DNA of 5,825 bases from an uncultured Clostridia bacterium. GTDB taxonomy: Bacteria; Bacillota; Clostridia; Christensenellales; Borkfalkiaceae. Numbering within the stretch: the stretch's first letter is position 1; each line of letters starts with the position of its first letter. Shown one piece after another: positions 1 through 5,825 of this stretch. The notes beneath the pieces are model-generated. The model had not been told where the DNA came from. It worked only from the letters and a program-made list of their open reading frames with translations, and made no database searches. The stretch is taken from positions 1 to 5,825 of the forward strand of contig CAJOMT010000109.1 in NCBI GenBank assembly GCA_905235815.1. Reading direction: 5' to 3'. The position numbers and the translations under genes were made by a program.

Positions 1-35
1 CGCAGATTTTCAAGTGTTTTCACGACCGATTATTT

Positions 36-758
36 TCACTCAAGAATATTCGTAGTTATCATATCTACGCCGAAGTCTTGCATTTTTTTCGCTTCTTCAA
101 GCGTATTTACCGTCCAGACGTTCACTTTTATTCCCGCCTCGTGCAACCTTTCGACCTTTTCTTTCGTCAGGCATTCGTTATACAGGTCGGCATCAAATTT
201 GTTTTCGACCATAAACTCGATATCGGCTTCGGTACAATAACCTATCAACAACTGCGCGTCCGCCTCCGGATATCTTTCACGGAGATATAATAGGTCTTGC
301 CTCGAAAACGCAATAAACGTTACCCTATCGATCCAACCGAGTTCTTTCGTCTTATCCGCAATCTCCCAGACTTTTTCTCTGAATATCGAATTTTTAAGCT
401 CTAAAACCGCTTGTTTATCGTACTTTTTGCAAATTCCGATATATTCTTCCAAAGTCGGTAAAAACAAATCGTCACGCACATCGCCGCCGTTTATTCCTTT
501 CATTCTGATCGCACGAAGTTCGTCAAAATCGGTCTCCTCAATAACCAATTCGGAGTCCGTAAAGAATTTCAATGCGCTGTCGTGCGCAAGAATAAATTTG
601 CCGTCTTTCGTTACGTGTACGTCAGTTTCAATTCCGTAATAACTCTTTTTGCCCGCAAGTTCAAAAGCGGGACAAGTGTTCTGCTTTTCCAGCCCCGACA
701 CGCCACGGTGCGCTACCATTTTAATACTGCCTTTATCGTTAAATTTAATAGTATCCAT
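36..758 (-). CDS. Glycerophosphodiester phosphodiesterase (GDPD), cytoplasmic type
   Basis: Hydrolyses a glycerophosphodiester to glycerol phosphate plus an alcohol. The protein is 240 residues, the usual size of single-domain UgpQ-like enzymes, a TIM barrel without signal peptide or membrane segment, so it is predicted to be cytoplasmic. Catalytic and metal residues are visible: His17-Arg18 (AHRGVSG), Glu44 and Asp46 (GIETDVH), His59-Asp60 (LAHD, the general acid/base pair with His17), Glu120 (LELK) and the C-terminal VNVWTVNTLEEA (212-223). The motif that usually reads P-E-N-T is K-Q-N-T here (25-28), a minor deviation. It follows the dehydrogenase gene by 24 bp with a clear GGAG ribosome binding site, and the pairing suggests the released glycerol phosphate feeds the dehydrogenase. 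Natural diester substrate (deacylated lipid, teichoic-acid fragment or phosphoglycerol on a sugar) is not determined. Confidence 0.93.
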   Translation of the reverse strand: MDTIKFNDKGSIKMVAHRGVSGLEKQNTCPAFELAGKKSYYGIETDVHVTKDGKFILAHDSALKFFTDSELVIEETDFDELRAIRMKGINGGDVRDDLFLPTLEEYIGICKKYDKQAVLELKNSIFREKVWEIADKTKELGWIDRVTFIAFSRQDLLYLRERYPEADAQLLIGYCTEADIEFMVENKFDADLYNECLTKEKVERLHEAGIKVNVWTVNTLEEAKKMQDFGVDMITTNILE

Positions 759-767
759 TTTATTTTA

Positions 768-771
768 CTCC
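768..771 (-). promoter_or_regulatory. Ribosome binding site of the GDPD gene
   Basis: The coding strand carries GGAG nine bases before the ATG at 758, inside the short A-rich spacer after the dehydrogenase stop. It fixes this ATG as the start. No terminator-like hairpin lies in the 24-bp gap, so read-through from the upstream gene is expected. Confidence 0.75.
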
Positions 772-1992
772 ATTTTTCTTTTTTATGCTTTTTTAAGCAT
801 TTTTCCGAACTCGTCGATCTCGCCGAGATCCCATAAAAGACGGGATAATACGTATTTGTCTCTTATATCTTTCGTCGCTTTAAACGTCGTGAATAAATCG
901 CAATCTATCCCTATCTCTTTTGCGGTTTTGGGCGCGCCGATTTTATCGAGAATGCTCTCTATCTCTTTCGGAGAAGGTATTTCTTCTTTGATAATACGAC
1001 ATATTATATCCCATTTATCCAATATGATATTTAACCTTTCTGCGTGCTTCTCCACGTTGTATTTGCCCTCTTTTTGTTCGAGCGCTATCATTGCGTCCGC
1101 ACCTTTGCCTATAAACTCTTTGAGTTCTTCGCTCCACTTTTCGTAACTGAAACTCTCGGCGTACGCTAATGCCTTTCCTTTGTCGGGCGCTAATATGAGC
1201 ACTTTTTCATACAAGCGCGCCGCAATCAGCGTTGCAACCGCGCACTGTATGCCGTGCAAATCAACTTTCGTGCCGAATTCAAGCCCTCGCATATCCCATA
1301 CGTGCGAGAAATAATGCTCTACGCCGCTTGCCGGTCTCGATACGCCGGCTAACGCCATCGCTACGCCGCCGATGACAAGCCCCTCAAATACGGCTTTGAC
1401 TGCGTCGTCCTCACGTTTTAATAAGCCCTCCGCATTATCCACGCAACGCTTTAACGCAGCCCGTACTAAGTCCGCTATTTTTTCGCAATAGTATTCGCCC
1501 GTAATTTCGTGCGCAATACGCCATTCCGCAATGCTCACGTATTTTGCGAGCATATCTCCAAGCCCCGCTTGCAACATTCGCATAGGCGCATTCTTTAAAA
1601 CATCTATATCGCCTATAATAACATCTGCGCACTTGCTCGGCAAAGACGTCTTTAATCCGTCCATTGACATAGACGAAGTTGCGGACGCATAGCCGTCCAT
1701 AGAAGGCGCCGTTCCCACGATAAAATAAGGCTTTCTTGCCGTTGCCGACAAAATTTTGCCTATATCGTTTAAAACTCCCGATCCGACGGAAATTACAATA
1801 TCGCATTTGTTATCGAAATGCATCACCGCACTGCCGACAGCCTTTTCGTCGGGCTCTAACGCTTTATCGGGAAAAACGTAACAAGTATGCGCAATTCCGG
1901 CTTTGCTAAGCGCTTCGCACACCGCTTTCCCTGCGCAATCATAAGTATTTATATCCGCTAAAACGAATACTTTTTTGCCGTTATGGGCTTTG

Positions 1993-1995
1993 CCC
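1993..1995 (-). other. Frameshift site in the glycerol-1-phosphate dehydrogenase gene
   Basis: On the coding strand the sequence reads GCGATAGGGCAAAGCC. Read as given, frame 1 runs GCG ATA GGG CAA AGC CCA TAA and stops. With one G fewer it runs GCG ATA GGC AAA GCC CAT AAC GGC and joins directly to the main dehydrogenase frame with no gap in the expected protein. The main frame has a TAG immediately upstream (1998-1996), which places the break within a few bases of the GGG run. No classical slippery heptamer or obvious downstream stem is seen, so an indel is preferred over programmed +1 frameshifting. Confidence 0.85.
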
Positions 1996-2102
1996 TATCG
2001 CACCTTTTTCAACTATTATCTGCGGCAATGCAATTTTATGAGACCTGCCGCAATCGCAGTCATTTTCAATTATTTCGTTTAATTGTTCATTTATGGTCAT
2101 AA

Positions 2103-2106
2103 TCAT
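2103..2106 (-). promoter_or_regulatory. ATGA stop/start overlap between NPP and glycerol-1-phosphate dehydrogenase genes
   Basis: The ATG at 2106-2104 overlaps the TGA stop at 2105-2103 and is in frame with a second ATG at 2100. A weak GAAGAG lies about 11 bases upstream of the first ATG and 17 upstream of the second, favouring the overlapping start by termination-reinitiation. Confidence 0.55.
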
Positions 2107-3398
2107 TTTTTTATAATCTCTTCGATTGGCTGTCCGTCGACGTCGGGCATATCGAGGTCGAAAATCTCCTTTAAAGTCGCTACCATATCAACCGTCGGAC
2201 GACGTGGAACCGTAACGCCGCTTTTAAAATCCGGTCCGTAGCATATCATACACGGCTGCGGCCCCTTGTCCGGCAAATATCCGTGCGTTCCCCTTCCCGT
2301 ACAGTAATCGGAAAGATCGTATAAAGTATAATACGAACCCATTAAATCGCCGCCGAACGCAGAATAGCCGTCGCTTTCAAGCACGAAATCGAAATCGCCC
2401 GAAAGTCGCTCTTCTTTTTCCGCTTCTTCTTTGGTATATATGCGTTCAAAACCGTACATACCCGTTTTCGCATACTCGGTAAACGTATTTAATATTTTAT
2501 CGTAGGTTTCCTTATCGTTTTTATCGACGACGAATATCTGCGCAGAACCTCCGACAGGCTTTGCATACGCCTTTGCACTCGACGCTTTATAGGTTTCTGC
2601 CGCCTCGAGTAAGCCCATTTGATTAAGCAAAACGTTGGGGTGACACCACCTCTTTATGTCTAACTGTCCGTGATCGGAAGTGAGAATTATATCGGTATTT
2701 TCAAAATTGCCCGTTTCTTGTACCGCCCGTATAATTTTTTCTATCCAATAATACGTATAATCCAATTGTTCGGTAACGTATTCGTTGAACACACCTTTCT
2801 GATGACGCATACCGTCTAAGCCCGAAGGGTGCACAAGCAACAAGTCGGGCTGATAATTCAAGATTATATCCCTGGCGCACGCAAACACAAATTCGTCGGC
2901 GTAAGGATGCTTACGCTGATGTCCTTCTATATAATAAAGGTTTGGCTTTACGATCTCTTTGATAACCTTTTCGCTCGTTCCCATACGCTTAAATGCCTCG
3001 CATAGATCGTCTTCGGGCGACTGAGACCAATATTCGGGAACGTTATAATCGATATTCTTATCGTTGCCGAGTACCGGCCAAAAACAATTCGCAACCGTAG
3101 CGCCCTTTTCCTTGAATGCGTCTACCAAAGTTTTTACTTTTATCGACTTTCGCTCCCAATGCCAACTATAATTATTCAGTTCGTCGACTATATTGTTGTA
3201 CACGCCCGTCTTGTCCGGATATGCGCCCGTTATCATCGACGCATGACAGCAATAAGTTATCGTGGGATATACGCTTTTAAGCGACTCCACAAAACTGCCG
3301 TCCGATATTAAATTTCTTATACACGGCTTTGTTTTAAGGTATTCTACGTCTTCCCTTACCAAAGCGTCGTTGGATATTATAATAAGTTTTCTTTTCAT
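2103..3398 (-). CDS. Alkaline-phosphatase-superfamily metallohydrolase, nucleotide pyrophosphatase/phosphodiesterase (NPP) type
   Basis: Predicted two-metal phosphodiesterase or phosphatase of the type I phosphodiesterase/NPP family, 431 residues, no signal peptide: the N-terminal MKRKLIIISNDAL is the first core beta strand, so the enzyme is probably cytoplasmic. A full active site can be assigned: Asp11, nucleophile Thr46 (in YPTITYCCH), Asp242 and His243 (SDHG) for one metal; Asp195 and His199 (GLDGMRH) plus His372 (RGTHGY) for the other. The block SMITGAYPDKTGVYNN (54-69) is also characteristic. Substrate is unknown: members hydrolyse phosphodiesters, pyrophosphates, phosphonates or phosphomonoesters, and the fold is shared with sulfatases, but the formylglycine C/S-x-P-x-R signature is absent and the nucleophile is Thr, so it is not a classical sulfatase. 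It starts 3 bp after the GH88 stop and ends in an ATGA overlap with the dehydrogenase gene, which ties it to both the sugar and the glycerol-phosphate enzymes. Confidence 0.88.
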   Translation of the reverse strand: MKRKLIIISNDALVREDVEYLKTKPCIRNLISDGSFVESLKSVYPTITYCCHASMITGAYPDKTGVYNNIVDELNNYSWHWERKSIKVKTLVDAFKEKGATVANCFWPVLGNDKNIDYNVPEYWSQSPEDDLCEAFKRMGTSEKVIKEIVKPNLYYIEGHQRKHPYADEFVFACARDIILNYQPDLLLVHPSGLDGMRHQKGVFNEYVTEQLDYTYYWIEKIIRAVQETGNFENTDIILTSDHGQLDIKRWCHPNVLLNQMGLLEAAETYKASSAKAYAKPVGGSAQIFVVDKNDKETYDKILNTFTEYAKTGMYGFERIYTKEEAEKEERLSGDFDFVLESDGYSAFGGDLMGSYYTLYDLSDYCTGRGTHGYLPDKGPQPCMICYGPDFKSGVTVPRRPTVDMVATLKEIFDLDMPDVDGQPIEEIIKK

Positions 3399-3401
3399 AT
3401 T

Positions 3402-3406
3402 TCACC
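3402..3406 (-). promoter_or_regulatory. Weak ribosome binding site of the NPP gene overlapping the GH88 stop
   Basis: GGTGA on the coding strand, three bases before the ATG at 3398, overlaps the TGA stop of the GH88 gene and matches the 3' end of the full AGGAGGTGA consensus. It is short and close, so initiation probably depends on ribosomes terminating on the GH88 gene. Confidence 0.4.
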
Positions 3407-4547
3407 AAGGCAAAAATTCATTTCCTTTAAGTTTTAAAATCGCTTCCGCAAAGAAATAGTCGCCGTAAATGATAGGCATGTGCTGTTCCCTTTCATACAT
3501 CAGACTACCCATTTGTAAAATAGAATCTTCCGTTTCAGACCAGTCGCACCAATTCTTTTCCATTGTCTGCAAAATATTTATCGCCGCAGAAAGATATTTT
3601 TCTTGTTCCTTTCCTTCTGAAAATTTAGCAAGTTCTATAAGCCCGCAAGCCGCAATCGCTCCCGCCGTCGAATCGTAATATACGGGCGTTTCGGGTTGAC
3701 GAAAATCAAGTCTCGGAAGCCACCCTGTCTTTTCCGTTTCCGCAATGAAGTAGTCGGCTACCTTTTTTGAAGTTTCAAGATACCTTTCTTCGTGCGTATG
3801 GATATAAGATATCGCAAACCCGTACAAAGCCCAAGCGTCCCCACGTGACCAGCACGAGCCTTCGCTATACCCTTGCCCTGCACGAGTTCCCAATACGGTA
3901 TCCGGTTTTGTGGGATCGTGTACGACGATATGATTGACTGAACCGTCTTTACGAACGTGATCTCTCATCGCCATATCTGCATGCCTTACGGCAATATACT
4001 TAAAGCGGTCGTCGCCCAATTCGCCGCTCGCCCAATACAAAAGCGGAAGATTCATCATAGTGTCTATGATCGTCCAACCGGTAGTGTCCTCACCCTGCCA
4101 CATGGCGTTCCATGCACGGATGAAATTGCCTTCAACGTTATATCGGCCCGCAAGACACATCGCCGCTATCAACGTTCTGTTTTTGGAATCCTCATTCCCC
4201 GTCAGACGATAGTCTACTCCGCTCGTTATATGCCATAAAAACCCGACGTCGTGGTGAAGCTTAGCCATTTTGCCGAACGCCTTATCGAGCATACACTCGC
4301 TTTCTTCGGCGGTAAGTTTATAACACTCTTTCCCCGTGCCGATATACATCAGCCACATAAGTCCACCCCAAAAGCCGTTCGTCCACTTATTTATAGTGTC
4401 CTTATGGTCGTCGTGTTCGCCGTTTACTGTCGTATACGGAATCTTGTATCGGCTCTTAACTGCCGTACGGGAAAGTTTCTCGTCGAGCTTGTTCCAGACC
4501 TCGTCAATCCACTCCCTATTTTTGTCAATTATCGACTTATAGCCCAT
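3402..4547 (-). CDS. GH88 unsaturated glucuronyl hydrolase (UGL)
   Basis: Removes the 4,5-unsaturated uronic acid that a polysaccharide lyase leaves at the non-reducing end, by hydration of the vinyl ether; the freed sugar rearranges to a keto-uronate that enters the DKI/KDG route. The protein is 381 residues, the normal full length of the family, a single alpha/alpha-barrel domain. Asp100 (in HHDVGFLW) and Asp162 (in IDTMMNLPLL) fall where the two catalytic aspartates of Bacillus UGL (Asp88 and Asp149) lie. His206 and Arg235 (in SRGDAWALYGF) look like the conserved substrate-binding His and Arg. YDSTAGAIAACG (291-302) and YGDYFFAEA (361-369) are further family blocks. No signal peptide is present, so it should act in the cytoplasm on imported oligosaccharides. 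The start overlaps the lyase stop as TAATG and has a good Shine-Dalgarno, so translation of the two is likely coupled. GH88 versus GH105 was decided on the overall motif pattern; uronate linkage and sulfation preference are not predictable here. Confidence 0.94.
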   Translation of the reverse strand: MGYKSIIDKNREWIDEVWNKLDEKLSRTAVKSRYKIPYTTVNGEHDDHKDTINKWTNGFWGGLMWLMYIGTGKECYKLTAEESECMLDKAFGKMAKLHHDVGFLWHITSGVDYRLTGNEDSKNRTLIAAMCLAGRYNVEGNFIRAWNAMWQGEDTTGWTIIDTMMNLPLLYWASGELGDDRFKYIAVRHADMAMRDHVRKDGSVNHIVVHDPTKPDTVLGTRAGQGYSEGSCWSRGDAWALYGFAISYIHTHEERYLETSKKVADYFIAETEKTGWLPRLDFRQPETPVYYDSTAGAIAACGLIELAKFSEGKEQEKYLSAAINILQTMEKNWCDWSETEDSILQMGSLMYEREQHMPIIYGDYFFAEAILKLKGNEFLPW

Positions 4548-5825
4548 TATTTCTCTTCCTTGTCTTGAAATTCAAACTTAAATTTTGCGTCTACGCTTCC
4601 GCTCTTTTTAGCCTCGTAATCTATGGTATATGCAATCGCCGTATTGCCGCTGTAGTCGGAATATTCATTCGCTTTTATTACGGGACAAACCGTAAGGTCA
4701 GTCGTAATTTCCATATCATCGATATATACTTTATTATCTTTTACTTGCGGCTGAATAAAACTTGCAAAGCGGAAAACAATCTTTTCATTAATCCCTTCGC
4801 AGTTATACGATACGGCAACGCCGTCCTGCTCCGCACGGTATTTGACAATCAATTTTTCCGCACCGTCTTTATACGCCTTTGCAATATCGTACGTGACCGA
4901 AGTTTCGTCTTGCGACAAAACGGTGGCGCGGTATTCCTCTCCGCACTCTTGCGCCTTGCCGTCCACTATGGGAACGCTGTGAGAAAGAGAACTGCACGGG
5001 AATATTCCGTAGCGATATTCTTTTTTAAAATAATACGCCGTATATTCGCCGACTCCTATATCCGCTATATATTGCTTTCCGTCTTTGAAAATCGCAAACG
5101 TGCCGACGTCGTTATGGTTATGACATTCGTCATTATGACCGCCTTTTACGGTAAATGCATAATTGCCGTTTCGACGGATAAACACCTGACTTATGTTATA
5201 GAAAACCGTTCCCACACTTTCCTTTTTCTGGGAATGCGATCTGTCCAAAGTGACTAACACGCGATATCCGAGCGGTCTGGAACTCGGGCTCAGATATCCC
5301 TTTTCTTTCAGATTCAAGTCCACGTCAAACATACGCTCGATCGTACATAAGACATCTGAATTGTCTTTGGTATTATTCCTACCTCCGTCCGCATACGGCA
5401 AGCAAAAATCCTTATCGATTTTCGCATATTGTCCGTAAAGCACTATATTCTTTACAAGTTCGCTATCTAAAACTGCCGCATGTTCGCCCGTAAGCTGCTC
5501 GTACACATCGTAAAAGAGGCAGAAAAAGGAGAAACCGTACACCCAATAACTATACCCTTCGGTACAATAACCGTCTTTGTCGAGAGATTCGAGATATAGG
5601 TCGAACGTCTTGAACAGTCTGTCTTTCACTCTCGGAAATCTTTCGGGAAAAAGATACAAATAAGATATGCCTACGCCTGAGGCGCAAACTGCATCCCAGT
5701 TATTCCTACGCGTCGTATCCCAGATAAAACTGTTGTTTTCATAGATTTTTATTATCTTATTTTCTATCGACGTATAAATCCGCTTGCGTATCTCTTCCGA
5801 AAGCCTTTCTCCCATAACGTACGAC
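4547..5825 (-). CDS. Heparinase II/III-family polysaccharide lyase, N-terminus cut by window edge
   Basis: Predicted lyase that beta-eliminates a uronic-acid-containing polysaccharide or oligosaccharide (heparin/heparan-like or another uronan; exact substrate not readable). Numbering from the Met at 5815, 422 residues are visible. Residues 38-40 (NNW) and 81-94 (DGY, EGYSYW) are the conserved end of the alpha/alpha-toroid catalytic domain. The beta-sandwich domain carries the family hallmark HNHND at 232-236, followed by an Asp-Gly and Tyr-rich stretch (about 252-263) and a Ser-x-x-His-x-x-x-x-x-Asp-Gly stretch around 276-286. Family members usually exceed about 550 residues. The frame stays open upstream of 5815 to the window edge (codons TCG, TAC, GTT before the ATG) and no ribosome binding site precedes that ATG, so it is probably an internal Met and the true start lies outside. 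Whether the protein has a signal peptide therefore cannot be judged. The TAA stop shares its last base with the ATG of the GH88 gene. The family call is secure; substrate is unknown. Confidence 0.9.
   Translation of the reverse strand, partial: SYVMGERLSEEIRKRIYTSIENKIIKIYENNSFIWDTTRRNNWDAVCASGVGISYLYLFPERFPRVKDRLFKTFDLYLESLDKDGYCTEGYSYWVYGFSFFCLFYDVYEQLTGEHAAVLDSELVKNIVLYGQYAKIDKDFCLPYADGGRNNTKDNSDVLCTIERMFDVDLNLKEKGYLSPSSRPLGYRVLVTLDRSHSQKKESVGTVFYNISQVFIRRNGNYAFTVKGGHNDECHNHNDVGTFAIFKDGKQYIADIGVGEYTAYYFKKEYRYGIFPCSSLSHSVPIVDGKAQECGEEYRATVLSQDETSVTYDIAKAYKDGAEKLIVKYRAEQDGVAVSYNCEGINEKIVFRFASFIQPQVKDNKVYIDDMEITTDLTVCPVIKANEYSDYSGNTAIAYTIDYEAKKSGSVDAKFKFEFQDKEEK
4553..4561 (-). promoter_or_regulatory. 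Ribosome binding site of the GH88 gene
   Basis: The coding strand carries AAGGAAGAG inside the last codons of the lyase gene, with the AGGA core nine bases before the ATG at 4547. The strong site plus the TAATG stop/start overlap supports the chosen start and coupled translation. Confidence 0.7.

Larger units (their letters stand above)
783..2106 (-). pseudogene. egsA: sn-Glycerol-1-phosphate dehydrogenase (AraM/EgsA type), frameshifted near the N-terminus
   Basis: NAD(P)-dependent enzyme interconverting sn-glycerol-1-phosphate and dihydroxyacetone phosphate, cytoplasmic. The start ATG (2106, in frame with a second ATG at 2100) encodes a typical family N-terminus with CDCGRSHKIALPQIIVEKG, but this frame stops at TAA 1983-1981. 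The next frame resumes at once with GKAHNGKKVFVLADINTYD, the first Rossmann strand, and continues to the TAA at 783. Removing one G from the GGG at 1995-1993 restores an uninterrupted protein of 438 residues from the ATG at 2100 (440 from 2106), in the family's size range. In restored numbering there are the nucleotide-binding GSGVLND (106-112), TAPSMDGYAS (130-139), and likely metal ligands Asp182 (GLGDMLAKY), His262 (VEHYFSHVW) and His282 (DLHG). The codons after the break are intact with no further stops, which fits a sequencing or assembly error or a very recent mutation better than old decay. Without the repair, the longest downstream frame would start at a GTG at 1922 and lack the first Rossmann strand. 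The start overlaps the upstream stop as ATGA. Confidence 0.88.

Noticed and set aside
1..35. Possible start of a sixth gene (GTG at 23-21, reading MKTLENLR to the edge) after the GDPD stop
   Set aside because: Only seven to eight codons are visible and no convincing ribosome binding site precedes the GTG; cannot be supported, although the lack of a terminator hairpin leaves a further operon gene possible.
759..782. Intrinsic terminator or promoter between the dehydrogenase and GDPD genes
   Set aside because: The 24-bp gap has A/T runs but no inverted repeat and no room for a -35/-10 pair besides the GGAG ribosome binding site.
649..1146. 165-codon plus-strand open frame spanning the GDPD and dehydrogenase junction
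   Set aside because: Antisense to two well-supported genes and rich in Ser/Leu/Ile from reverse-complemented Lys/Glu codons; a shadow frame.
1435..1806. 123-codon minus-strand open frame inside the dehydrogenase gene
   Set aside because: Out of frame with the recognised dehydrogenase motifs (GSGVLND, TAPSMDGY, GLGDMLAKY) over the same bases; composition is Arg/Tyr-rich and meaningless.
1981..2010. Programmed +1 ribosomal frameshift in the dehydrogenase gene
   Set aside because: No slow stop-codon context like that of prfB, no internal Shine-Dalgarno stimulator and no family precedent that I know of; a one-base indel at GGG explains the data more simply.
2103..3398. Sulfatase assignment for the alkaline-phosphatase-fold enzyme
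   Set aside because: The C/S-x-P-x-R formylglycine motif is missing; Thr46 in the NPP nucleophile block and the complete NPP two-metal ligand set fit the phosphodiesterase branch.
4565..5257. 230-codon open frame on the plus strand opposite the lyase gene
   Set aside because: It lies wholly antisense to a gene with clear family motifs, its translation resembles no family, has the Phe/Ile/Arg-rich look of a shadow frame, and no plausible ribosome binding site or operon partner supports it.

Overview
The window reads as one co-directional block of five genes, all on the minus strand, so transcription runs from high to low coordinates. Moderate GC, canonical Shine-Dalgarno sequences (GGAG, AAGGAAGAG), very tight packing and the protein families point to a Firmicutes/Clostridia-type gut or animal-associated bacterium. 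That assignment is an inference from style; there is no rRNA or marker gene to fix it. There are no RNA genes, mobile elements, CRISPR arrays or long intergenic gaps. The operon promoter and probably further genes lie outside both edges.

In order of transcription: (1) 5825-4547, a heparinase II/III-family polysaccharide lyase whose N-terminus is cut by the window edge; (2) 4547-3402, a complete GH88 unsaturated glucuronyl hydrolase; (3) 3398-2103, a complete alkaline-phosphatase-fold metallohydrolase of the nucleotide pyrophosphatase/phosphodiesterase type; (4) 2106-783, an AraM/EgsA-type sn-glycerol-1-phosphate dehydrogenase broken by a one-base frameshift at a GGG run (1993-1995); (5) 758-36, a cytoplasmic-type glycerophosphodiester phosphodiesterase (GDPD). 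Junctions are a TAATG overlap, a 3-bp gap, an ATGA overlap and a 24-bp gap, so the five genes are very probably one transcript with translational coupling.

Genes 1 and 2 form the standard uronic-acid polysaccharide module: the lyase beta-eliminates a uronate-containing chain, leaving a 4,5-unsaturated uronate at the non-reducing end, and GH88 removes it. Genes 3 to 5 are all phosphoester or glycerol-phosphate enzymes: the GDPD would release glycerol phosphate from a diester, the G1P dehydrogenase would oxidise the sn-1 isomer to dihydroxyacetone phosphate, and the NPP-like enzyme could cleave another phosphodiester or monoester. The complete proteins 2, 3 and 5 show no signal peptide, so the steps appear cytoplasmic, acting on imported oligosaccharides. 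The most interesting hypothesis is that this operon dismantles a uronate polysaccharide carrying phosphoglycerol (sn-glycerol-1-phosphate) substituents. That hypothesis rests on gene neighbourhood only.
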